Assembly: GCA_025937665.1 (NCBI GenBank)
Contig: JAICQW010000139.1
Coordinates: 1-5,164, forward strand
Direction: 5' to 3'
Length of the DNA: 5,164 bases
Source of the DNA: Nitrososphaeraceae archaeon
GTDB taxonomy: Archaea > Thermoproteota > Nitrososphaeria > Nitrososphaerales > Nitrososphaeraceae
Positions 1 to 5,164 of the stretch are shown in pieces. The stretch's first letter is position 1. Every line of letters begins with the position of its first letter. The translations under genes were made by a program, and so were the position numbers. A model generated the notes under the pieces. It was not told where the DNA came from. It did not search any database and saw only the letters and a list, made by a program, of their open reading frames with translations.

Positions 1-1
1 A

Positions 2-343
2 AAGCAAGGAGTAGACGTTGTCTTTGAGCATATTGGAAAATCAACGTTCCCACAGGAAGTAGGTCTCCTCAAAATGGGCGGTACATTAGTGGCTACCGGT
101 GCAACAACAGGATATGATTCTACTATAGATCTAAGATACTTGTTCTTCAAAGGAACTAACCTCCTTGGTTCAACGCAGGGCACTAAAGCTGAGTTAGAGC
201 AAGTAATTCACTGGACTGCCAAGGGTAAGATTAAGCCTTTGATTAGTACGGTTCTGCCATTCTCCGACATGGCAAAAGGACATACCATGATGGCAAACGC
301 AGAGCAAATTGGTAAGATTGTGACAACTCCTCAAAAACTTTAA
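2..343 (+). CDS. Medium-chain dehydrogenase/reductase (zinc-type alcohol dehydrogenase/quinone reductase superfamily), C-terminal 113 residues; 5' end outside window
   Basis: The reading frame is open from base 2 to the TAA at 341-343, so the start lies upstream; the first internal ATG, at 74, is not a credible start because conserved sequence precedes it. The visible part is the second half of the NAD(P)-binding Rossmann domain and the C-terminal return to the catalytic domain. It shows GVDVVFEHIG, then LLKMGGTLVATGATTG (end of the Rossmann sheet), IDLRYLFFKGTNLLGSTQGT (the usual 'alternative-substrate loop then GS' element), GKIKPLI and a closing GKIVTTP, all typical of MDR enzymes. These reduce or oxidise alcohols, aldehydes, quinones or enoyl-CoA esters with NAD(P)H. 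The zinc ligands and the GxGxxG motif would lie in the missing part, so substrate and zinc dependence cannot be read here. The CoA-ester lyase 20 bases downstream makes a CoA-thioester substrate possible (inference only). The family call is firm; the specific function is unknown. Confidence 0.9.
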   Translation, partial: KQGVDVVFEHIGKSTFPQEVGLLKMGGTLVATGATTGYDSTIDLRYLFFKGTNLLGSTQGTKAELEQVIHWTAKGKIKPLISTVLPFSDMAKGHTMMANAEQIGKIVTTPQKL

Positions 344-357
344 TTTTCCATTTTTTT
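340..357 (+). promoter_or_regulatory. T-rich junction between the dehydrogenase and lyase genes (possible weak terminator or overlapping promoter)
   Basis: The 20-base spacer between the stop at 341-343 and the ATG at 364 is strongly T-rich, with seven to eight consecutive T around 350-357. In archaea, T-runs on the coding strand can end transcription without a hairpin, so some transcripts may stop here. The overlapping string CTTTAATT (about 338-345) also resembles a TATA element, and would place a transcript start close to the ATG at 364, giving a leaderless mRNA. No Shine-Dalgarno site precedes 364. Simple read-through in a two-gene operon is equally possible. Confidence 0.3.
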
Positions 358-363
358 GAGTAC

Positions 364-1227
364 ATGTACAGGAGTTTACTATTTATTCCTGGAAACAACG
401 AGAGATTTTTAGTAAAGTCAACTAGTCTTAAACCAGATATACTTTGTTTTGATCTGGAAGACTCTGTACCATCAAATGACAAACAAGTTGCAAGAAAACT
501 GGTTGCTGAACATCTGGCTTCCCGACAAGAAGACAAGGAATCATCCACTTATGTTAGAATCAACTCTGTAGATTCTGGATTAGTTGAAGAAGACCTTGAT
601 AAGATAATAGTCAACGGATTGGATGGAGTTGTTATACCGAAGATTAGCAATAGTCAAGAAGTTATTGAAATTGCTGACAAAATCGGGACTCTTGTGTCAA
701 AACGCGGTAATTCCTCTAGAATTCGAATAATCCCATCCATAGAAACAGCTAGAGGAGTAATAAATGCTAATTCAATTGCATTATCACATGAAAATGTGGT
801 AGCCCTCGTCTTTGGGGTATTTGATTATTTGTATGACATGAATATTGATGTTCAGTATGATGATAGTATTAGTTACGAATATGCACGATCAAAGATTCCT
901 GTAGATGCCAAAGCTGCGGGGATTGAAGCATTGGATAGTATATGGCAAGAAGTAAATGATATTGATGGTTTGATTAAAGATGCAACTAACGCAAGAAAAT
1001 TGGGTTATTCTGGTAAAACATTGATTCATCCTTCTCATATAATTCCAGTTCATGATATTTTCAGACCAACAAAAAAACAAATAGAATGGGCAGAAAAAGT
1101 ATTAGCTGCGTTACAAGATGCATTTGAAAAAGGAAACACTAGAGGTGCAATACTATTAGATGGTAAAATGATTGATGCGGTTCATTACAAACAGGCTAAG
1201 TCTGTAATAAAAGCTGCAAAACAATAA
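364..1227 (+). CDS. HpcH/HpaI aldolase / citrate lyase beta-subunit (CitE)-like CoA-ester lyase
   Basis: This is a 287-residue TIM-barrel lyase of the CitE/malyl-CoA lyase/citramalyl-CoA lyase group, the usual length for the family. Members cleave or condense CoA esters such as malyl-CoA or citramalyl-CoA using Mg2+. Family motifs appear in order: RSLLFIPGNN at residues 3-12, DILCFDLEDSV at 25-35, VRIN at 64-67 (substrate Arg65), VVIPKI at 89-94, IPSIETARGV at 123-132 (metal ligand Glu127), FGVFD at 150-154 (metal ligand Asp154), GYSGKTLIHPSHI at 214-226 and DGKMIDAVHYKQA at 266-278. The metal and CoA-binding residues therefore appear intact and the protein should be active. There is no citrate lyase alpha or acyl-carrier subunit nearby, so this is a stand-alone 'CitE-like' enzyme rather than part of fermentative citrate lyase. 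The ATG at 364 is chosen because it starts exactly at the conserved N-terminal strand. It lies 20 bases after the dehydrogenase and is probably co-transcribed with it. The exact substrate cannot be decided from the sequence. Confidence 0.92.
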   Translation: MYRSLLFIPGNNERFLVKSTSLKPDILCFDLEDSVPSNDKQVARKLVAEHLASRQEDKESSTYVRINSVDSGLVEEDLDKIIVNGLDGVVIPKISNSQEVIEIADKIGTLVSKRGNSSRIRIIPSIETARGVINANSIALSHENVVALVFGVFDYLYDMNIDVQYDDSISYEYARSKIPVDAKAAGIEALDSIWQEVNDIDGLIKDATNARKLGYSGKTLIHPSHIIPVHDIFRPTKKQIEWAEKVLAALQDAFEKGNTRGAILLDGKMIDAVHYKQAKSVIKAAKQ

Positions 1228-1347
1228 GTAATATCCGCAAATTCACACTAGGAGAATAGATAATGTTCCTATTTATTAGATAATAGACTATCAGGACATT
1301 GTCTTTTGTCCATACTGCCTTAATTCGTATTGTAAATGGTTAGAATA

Positions 1348-1530
1348 TTACTGGACATGTTCTCTAACAAAATAATGAAATCCTTCACTCAAGATAGAGT
1401 ATGGAATAATCAAAGCGCTAATGGCTACACTACTGTAAGCTCGGATATTTAGATTCTGGTTGGGATCTTTACTGACTCGAATTTGCTTGCTCGGAAACTC
1501 CTTAATGACATTCCTGATGATTATATTCAT
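1348..1530 (-). CDS. Small hypothetical protein, 60 residues
   Basis: I do not recognise this protein. It begins MNIIIRNVIKEFPSKQ and ends GFHYFVREHVQ; the N-terminal half is basic. A hydrophobic stretch at about residues 34-47 (SSVAISALIIPYSI) could be a short amphipathic or membrane-associated helix. It has no cysteines or metal motifs. It is the only ORF of this size in an otherwise gene-free interval and is not the shadow of another gene. In favour of a real gene is a Shine-Dalgarno-like AAAGGT ending four bases before the ATG, together with varied, natural-looking codon use. Against it are the short length, an AT-rich setting where 60-codon ORFs occur by chance, and no known family. It diverges from the ClC gene and converges on the lyase gene. 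Confidence 0.42.
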   Translation of the reverse strand: MNIIIRNVIKEFPSKQIRVSKDPNQNLNIRAYSSVAISALIIPYSILSEGFHYFVREHVQ

Positions 1531-1534
1531 TTTT

Positions 1535-1540
1535 ACCTTT
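1535..1540 (-). promoter_or_regulatory. Shine-Dalgarno-like site of the small minus-strand gene
   Basis: On the minus strand the sequence reads AAAGGTAAAAATG. The AGGT core matches the archaeal anti-Shine-Dalgarno sequence, and the spacing to the ATG (codon 1530-1528) is four bases. It stands out because the larger genes in this window lack such sites, and it is the main reason to take the 60-residue ORF seriously. Confidence 0.4.
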
Positions 1541-1552
1541 AATTTAATTATT

Positions 1553-1566
1553 AACTTAATTAAGTT
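1553..1566. repeat. Perfect 14-base palindrome AACTTAATTAAGTT, possible operator or promoter element
   Basis: AACTTAATTAAGTT is its own reverse complement. The next outer pair is a T/G wobble and the one beyond it matches (T1551 with A1568). It lies 23-36 bases before the ATG of the small minus-strand gene, where a TATA element or a regulator site would be expected. It could be a binding site for a dimeric regulator, an AT-rich TATA region that is palindromic by chance, or a weak hairpin. AT-only palindromes arise easily in DNA of this composition, although this one contains a C/G pair. Confidence 0.35.
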
Positions 1567-1708
1567 GAGGTAACATAGTTCAATGAAAATGATGAGTTGC
1601 TAGTATCAAGAAAGCTGATTTCAGCCATTTTTGAATTATATCCAAGAAAAAATTATGCAAGGACAATTCAGGCTCACAGTAGCCTAACTCATTCGTAAGG
1701 TATAACAG

Positions 1709-1716
1709 TTATAAAG
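1709..1716 (+). promoter_or_regulatory. Probable TATA box of the ClC gene
   Basis: TTATAAAG lies about 36 bases before the GTG start at 1749. With the usual archaeal spacing of about 25 bases, transcription would begin near 1737-1740. That gives a very short leader that still includes the AGGT at 1739-1742 before the GTG. The match to the archaeal TATA consensus is moderate and no BRE is clear. Confidence 0.4.
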
Positions 1717-1748
1717 CAATAATAATAATCTGTACACCAGGTTTAGCT

Positions 1749-3659
1749 GTGAAAACCGATATTCCTTACTATTCTCAAATGGTATCATTGATAAAAACGA
1801 TAAGGAATATGAAGTGGAATCTAGATTTTAGTTATTTTAGAAAATGGATACTCATTGGCTTTTTATTGGGTATTGTTGCCGGCCTTAGCGCAATTGGACT
1901 ATTTCTTTCCGTTGAATTTTTTACAGGTCTATTTCTTCAAATAGGAACAGGTTACATTCCTCCTTTGCCAGGTGGGTTCCAGGGAAGTCAAACTTACGCT
2001 TTAATTATTGAAAAACCTTGGTTAATCCCTTTGATATGTGGTCTTGGAGGTCTGGTAGTTGGGTTGATTACAACTCGGTTCTCGCCAGAATCCGAAGGAC
2101 ATGGCACTGACGCAGTAATTGATGCTTACCATTACAGGAGTGGTAACATTAGGGGACGGGTTCCTCTTGTAAAGGCTATTACGTCATCTATTACTATTGG
2201 AAGCGGCGGAAGTGGAGGTACCGAGGGGCCGGCAGGACAGATTGCAGCTGGTCTTGGATCAATCATAGGGAAACTATTCAAGTTGAACGAAGATGAACGA
2301 AGAATTGCTGTTGCAGCTGGTCTTGGGGCGGGTATAGGAAGCATATTCAAGATTCCTCTAGGGGGCGCAGTATTTAGTGCTGAAGTTTTCTATAGAAGGG
2401 ATTTTGAAATTAGAGCTTTGATACCAGGATTAGTAGCCTCAGTAACAGGTTATACTGTATTCGGGTTCGTTTTTGGATGGGATCGTTTATTCTCAATTCC
2501 TCTTGACCTGGTCAAATACACTCATCCGGCTTCTCTCATACTTTATGCAATCGTAGGACTTGTTTCGGCCGCCGTAAGTGTAGTATATGTAAAGACCTTT
2601 TACTTGATATCTGATTATTTTAGTAGACTTCAGATCCCAAAATATTTGAAACCAGCTATAGGAGGCGTTCTGGTAGGGATGATAGGAATTGTATTTCCTC
2701 AAATACTAGGTACATCATACGGATGGTTACAAGTAGCAATAGACAAGGATTATGCGTTGATGCCTTTCTACATACTTGGAGCTGTAATTGTTTTCAAAAT
2801 TCTGGCGACATCATTGACTATAGGTACTGGTGGTAGTGCGGGTGTATTTGGACCTTCCATGGTAATAGGGGGATTAGTTGGAGCGTTCATAGGAACAGGA
2901 TTTCATCTAATAGGACTATTTACATGGATAGATGTTTCGTCGGTCATTATTGTAGCTATGGTATCATTTTTCGGAGCTACCGCGAAAACTCCAATTTCCT
3001 CAATTATTATGGGGAGTGAACTTACCGGAGGTTATGCACTTTTGGCGCCAATGATGCTGGCTACTTTTATTGCTTATATTATGTCTGGGCAGCACAATTC
3101 AATATTCCGAAATCAGGTACTAAACAGATCTGATTCGCCTGCGCATAGGATGGAATATCAGCGACCAATACTTAGCGATCTTTATGTAAGGGATGCCGTC
3201 AGAGAGGCCAATACTAAACTATCAAAAGATATGTCCATCGAAGAGACTCTTCAAATAATGAATCGAAATAATGATAAGATGATTTTAGTTGTTAATATCC
3301 AGGGTATTCTCGAGGGGGTTGTATACAAGAACAAGCTCTTTGAATTTCCCGAAGAATATCGCAAATCTGTCAGTCTAGAAAGCATTATGATAAAGGATCC
3401 CTTTTTTGTATATAACTCAGATTCACTTCATAATGCGCTTGTTAGATTATCGTCAAACGATCTTCAAGAGATGCCCGTATTATCAAATGAAGATGACAAA
3501 GTTATTGGAAAAATTACGATATCAGATTTAGTAAAGCTATATGATAAAGAGGTTCAAAAGATAATTAAAGTCATAAATCGTACTGATATAAATACCAAAA
3601 ACAATGATACCACTAACAAAGACCAGATAAAAAATAAATTTACTCATTCAGATGAATGA
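1749..3659 (+). CDS. ClC-family chloride channel/transporter with C-terminal CBS-domain pair
   Basis: This is a 636-residue membrane protein: a ClC core (about 30-460) followed by two CBS domains (about 475-535 and 540-605) and a polar tail. ClC proteins move Cl- (or other anions) as homodimers; CBS pairs usually sense nucleotides. Selectivity-filter motifs are GHGTD at 117-121 (GSGIP position), GSGGSGGTEGPAGQ at 151-164 with the gating Glu159, and AGVFGPS at 364-370. In the helix H-I region, FSAEVFYRR (209-217) has Val213 where E. coli ClC has the proton-transfer Glu203, and SIF (451-453) has Phe at the usual central Tyr445 position. This pattern leans toward a passive channel, although some exchangers also lack the inner Glu. 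Start: GTG at 1749 is preceded by AGGT six bases earlier; an in-frame ATG at 1779 (residue 11) is the alternative and has no ribosome site. The gene is probably monocistronic. A likely role is anion or osmotic/pH homeostasis (inference). Confidence 0.95.
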   Translation: MKTDIPYYSQMVSLIKTIRNMKWNLDFSYFRKWILIGFLLGIVAGLSAIGLFLSVEFFTGLFLQIGTGYIPPLPGGFQGSQTYALIIEKPWLIPLICGLGGLVVGLITTRFSPESEGHGTDAVIDAYHYRSGNIRGRVPLVKAITSSITIGSGGSGGTEGPAGQIAAGLGSIIGKLFKLNEDERRIAVAAGLGAGIGSIFKIPLGGAVFSAEVFYRRDFEIRALIPGLVASVTGYTVFGFVFGWDRLFSIPLDLVKYTHPASLILYAIVGLVSAAVSVVYVKTFYLISDYFSRLQIPKYLKPAIGGVLVGMIGIVFPQILGTSYGWLQVAIDKDYALMPFYILGAVIVFKILATSLTIGTGGSAGVFGPSMVIGGLVGAFIGTGFHLIGLFTWIDVSSVIIVAMVSFFGATAKTPISSIIMGSELTGGYALLAPMMLATFIAYIMSGQHNSIFRNQVLNRSDSPAHRMEYQRPILSDLYVRDAVREANTKLSKDMSIEETLQIMNRNNDKMILVVNIQGILEGVVYKNKLFEFPEEYRKSVSLESIMIKDPFFVYNSDSLHNALVRLSSNDLQEMPVLSNEDDKVIGKITISDLVKLYDKEVQKIIKVINRTDINTKNNDTTNKDQIKNKFTHSDE

Positions 3660-3670
3660 TGATGCCGACT

Positions 3671-3680
3671 CTCTTTTTCT
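3671..3680 (+). terminator. Possible T-run terminator after the ClC gene
   Basis: CTCTTTTTCT begins 12 bases after the ClC stop codon, in the 36-base gap before the converging Rieske gene. Archaeal termination can rely on such T-rich stretches without a hairpin. The run is only five T, so the call is weak. The opposite strand of the gap has no T-run, so the converging transcript may end inside the 3' end of the ClC gene. Confidence 0.35.
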
Positions 3681-3695
3681 AGGATAATGTGTAAA

Positions 3696-4808
3696 CTAAT
3701 CTGTTTTTAATTTTGATGGTGCTTCCATGATTTTTGGTTGTGGAGAAGACACTGTTTTGCAAGGGTCTCCTTTTACTTGATGAAGTAATTTTATACCGTT
3801 GTCCACTAGATCTCTCACAGATCTATTGACATATCGCGATTTTGAGAATTGAAGTACATTATTTTCCATATCTTCTGCGTTCCAACCTCTACTCCAGCCC
3901 ATAAACGCGAAAGGTGGTAAAGAAAATCCTAGTTCAGTGAAAAAGACCATCATGTTTCCTGCGACATGTTGTATATTGTCCTGTCCTCCTGTAATAATAA
4001 AAGATGCTACCTTATTTTTTACTAGTACGCGATCATGTAATGTGGTTTGATTCTGAACACAATTAAGACGTTCAATCATCTTAAAGTACAATGAAGATGC
4101 ATTTCCCCATCTAATCGGAGTTGAAATTAAAACTATATCAGCCCAAAGTATCATCTTTCTATAGACTTCGTTCATCCCATCGTTTTCATCCATCTCTGAA
4201 ATTGAACAAGGCCATGTACATGCTTGTTCATTGATACTGTAATATCCTTCACAATTTCGGAATTCAAGGTCTCTCAGCTTTAGTAAAACCGTAGATGCAT
4301 TGTACTTTTGCTTTGCATATGATAGTGCCTTATTTAATGACATTTCAGATGTGGAATCTCTTTCTAAAGTTTGGTTCATATTTGTAGTAGATATCCCTAG
4401 GATATTCAAGGAATCTGGTGTGGTTTCGTATTGCAGTTTTATGAGGTCCTTCAAAGATCCATCGTATTTCTTATTTGCCGAGAATACAATGGGTTGGTTA
4501 GAGACAAGAATTTTTCCATTTTTTATTTTGACATCATAAACAGTTTGTTGTTCATCATATCCGGGTGGCGCCTTTCCGTTCGAAACATTATATTCCCATC
4601 CATGCCAGGGACATGTTACGTAATAGCCATCATATTTTTTGCCTATTTTTCCTTTTGTCAATGGACCACCCTTATGCAGACAACTGTTGCCCAATGCGGT
4701 AATCTTATTATCAATTTTAAACAATGCGATATCTTTACCTTTTATAGAAATCAGCTTGCTTGTGCCATTAATGAGTTCCCTTTCATTTATGGTCTCTATG
4801 AATTCCAT
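3696..4808 (-). CDS. Rieske [2Fe-2S] domain fused to flavodoxin/NAD(P)H-dependent FMN-reductase-like domain
   Basis: This is a 370-residue, probably soluble redox protein with no signal peptide or membrane helix. Residues 1-105 are a Rieske ferredoxin-type domain. The cluster ligands are Cys43 and His45 (CLHKGG) and Cys66 and His69 (CPWHGW), so the [2Fe-2S] site is complete. After a linker, residues about 133-345 form a flavodoxin-like fold of the FMN-reductase/iron-sulfur flavoprotein kind: a first strand LNILGIST (134-141) leading into the phosphate loop region, WADIVLISTPIRWGNASS (222-239), an FKMIERLNC helix (242-250) and SFIITGGQDN (269-278). Cys186, Cys197 and Cys201 sit where related proteins carry a cysteine cluster, but the spacing is not the compact four-Cys motif, so a second Fe-S cluster is doubtful. 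The C-terminal 25 residues look disordered. The likely job is electron transfer between NAD(P)H or another donor, FMN and the Rieske centre; the partner is unknown. The ATG at 4808 is chosen because it directly starts the Rieske fold and fits the TATA spacing. Family calls are firm; the reaction is not known. Confidence 0.93.
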   Translation of the reverse strand: MEFIETINERELINGTSKLISIKGKDIALFKIDNKITALGNSCLHKGGPLTKGKIGKKYDGYYVTCPWHGWEYNVSNGKAPPGYDEQQTVYDVKIKNGKILVSNQPIVFSANKKYDGSLKDLIKLQYETTPDSLNILGISTTNMNQTLERDSTSEMSLNKALSYAKQKYNASTVLLKLRDLEFRNCEGYYSINEQACTWPCSISEMDENDGMNEVYRKMILWADIVLISTPIRWGNASSLYFKMIERLNCVQNQTTLHDRVLVKNKVASFIITGGQDNIQHVAGNMMVFFTELGFSLPPFAFMGWSRGWNAEDMENNVLQFSKSRYVNRSVRDLVDNGIKLLHQVKGDPCKTVSSPQPKIMEAPSKLKTD

Positions 4809-4830
4809 GCTAATTATTATTATTTGAAGT

Positions 4831-4842
4831 TATTATAGTATA
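4831..4842 (-). promoter_or_regulatory. TATA box of the Rieske-flavodoxin gene
   Basis: On the minus strand this reads TATACTATAATA. Its centre is about 28 bases upstream of the ATG at 4808, so the expected transcript start falls at about 4810-4812 and the mRNA would be leaderless or nearly so. No Shine-Dalgarno sequence is present (the bases before the ATG are AATAATAATTAGC), which agrees with leaderless translation. This is the best-supported promoter in the window. Confidence 0.55.
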
Positions 4843-5098
4843 TCTGATTGTAAATAGAACTGCTATCTCAACAAGCACTCATTTTTTCAGATCCAATTCT
4901 GTTAAAAAGCCATGATAATAACTATAGTTCCCCGTGTTAATCACGTAAATTGAGAATCTGCTTCTACTTGAGATGAAATATTTTTATTACGATCGGAATT
5001 GTTATTCAATGCTTATTGTTCACTGGTATCGTCGAGTGTACTGGAATCGTCAAATCAATATCAAAAATAAAGTCCCCCAATAGAACCGCAGACAAGAG
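4843..5098. other. Gene-poor AT-rich interval at the right of the window
   Basis: I see no convincing gene or structured RNA here. Small items are a perfect palindrome AACTATAGTT at 4920-4929, an interrupted CGTG/CACG repeat at 4933-4945, and an imperfect 12-base direct repeat ACTGGTATCGTC / ACTGGAATCGTC at 5022-5033 and 5040-5051 (18-base period). The direct repeat lies within a 24-codon ORF (5009-5083). None is strong alone. The interval is probably the divergent promoter region between the Rieske gene and a gene starting at the right edge. Confidence 0.5.
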
Positions 5099-5108
5099 AA
5101 TTTAAATT
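5099..5108 (+). promoter_or_regulatory. Probable TATA box for a gene starting near 5161
   Basis: AATTTAAATT is a palindromic TATA-like element. Archaeal spacing would put the transcript start near 5128-5131. Downstream, GAGGGTGAT (about 5139-5147) resembles a Shine-Dalgarno sequence, and an ATG occurs at 5161-5163, 13 bases after it, which is longer than usual spacing. Only one codon of any such gene is inside the window, so its product cannot be named. An RNA gene beginning here cannot be excluded. Confidence 0.35.
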
Positions 5109-5164
5109 GACCAAGGAAAACTAAGTAGGGGATTAAGTGAGGGTGATAGTGTAAGTATCAATGG

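Larger units (their letters stand above)
1228..1748. other. 521-base interval between the lyase and ClC genes
   Basis: There is no plus-strand gene here. The interval holds one plausible small minus-strand gene (1348-1530), a palindrome upstream of it, and the likely promoter of the ClC gene at its right end. Other small structures are weak: GGACA/TGTCC arms at 1294-1298 and 1307-1311 (5-bp stem, 8-base loop), a GCTGA..TCAGC palindrome at 1614-1625, and an AGGCT/AGCCT hairpin at 1670-1685. An AGGAG at about 1250-1254 precedes the ATG at 1263, but that frame stops after six codons. No tRNA or transposon remnant was recognised. Confidence 0.6.

Noticed and set aside
243..548. 101-codon minus-strand ORF across the dehydrogenase-lyase junction
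   Set aside because: It is antisense to conserved parts of two real genes, with low-complexity Ser/Leu-rich sequence and no ribosome site. It is best explained as a shadow.
1263..1283. AGGAG followed by ATG downstream of the lyase gene
   Set aside because: The frame ends after six codons (MFLFIR), so it does not encode a meaningful product, and no longer gene continues in another frame.
1294..1311. Possible intrinsic terminator hairpin after the lyase gene (GGACA/TGTCC)
   Set aside because: The stem is only five pairs with an eight-base loop and no following T-run, and it sits about 70 bases past the stop. It is too weak to call.
1614..1630. GCTGATTTCAGC palindrome followed by a short T-run
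   Set aside because: The five-pair arms leave only two loop bases, so it would form only a four-pair hairpin, and it does not follow any gene on the plus strand.
1228..1748. tRNA, structured RNA, CRISPR or mobile-element remnant in the long interval
   Set aside because: I saw no cloverleaf-like arms, T-loop consensus, regularly spaced repeats, or transposase-like reading frames.
2132..2350. 72-codon minus-strand ORF inside the ClC gene, rich in Pro and Ala
   Set aside because: The Pro/Ala richness is the antisense reading of the Gly-rich selectivity-filter region of the ClC gene, not a protein signal.
4431..4838. 135-codon plus-strand ORF opposite the Rieske domain
   Set aside because: It lies antisense to a well-supported Rieske domain, its translation is a phenylalanine/isoleucine-rich string with no family features, and it has no promoter of its own.

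Overview
The window reads as a stretch of a low-GC archaeal chromosome, most likely an ammonia-oxidising thaumarchaeon (Nitrososphaerota, perhaps a soil Nitrososphaerales lineage such as Nitrosocosmicus). This assignment is inference. It rests on AT-rich DNA, TATA-like boxes about 25 bases before likely transcript starts, few Shine-Dalgarno sites, short or absent leaders, and the overall character of the proteins. No rRNA, tRNA or lineage-specific marker is present to prove it.

Layout. (1) Bases 2-343 hold the 3' end of a medium-chain dehydrogenase/reductase (MDR, zinc-type alcohol dehydrogenase/quinone reductase superfamily) that begins upstream of the window. (2) After 20 bases, at 364-1227, comes a complete CitE/HpcH-type CoA-ester lyase. 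The two probably form a small metabolic unit handling CoA thioesters or small carbonyl compounds. (3) Bases 1228-1748 are mostly non-coding, but carry a plausible 60-residue minus-strand gene (1348-1530) with its own ribosome binding site and a 14-base perfect palindrome just upstream. (4) Bases 1749-3659 encode a ClC-family chloride channel/transporter with a C-terminal CBS pair, read from a GTG start. (5) Converging on it at 3696-4808 (minus) is a two-domain redox protein, an N-terminal Rieske [2Fe-2S] domain fused to a flavodoxin/FMN-reductase-like domain, with a clear TATA box placed for a nearly leaderless transcript. (6) Bases 4843-5164 have no convincing gene. A TATA-like palindrome at 5099-5108 and an ATG at 5161 suggest that another plus-strand gene starts at the right edge.

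The genes do not look like one pathway: there is a CoA/carbonyl metabolism pair, an anion channel and a stand-alone electron-transfer protein, each with its own promoter. No mobile element, CRISPR array, defence cassette or RNA gene is visible. The most interesting points are the Rieske-flavodoxin fusion, the channel-like residue pattern of the ClC protein (gating Glu kept, proton Glu replaced by Val), and the small minus-strand gene with its palindrome.
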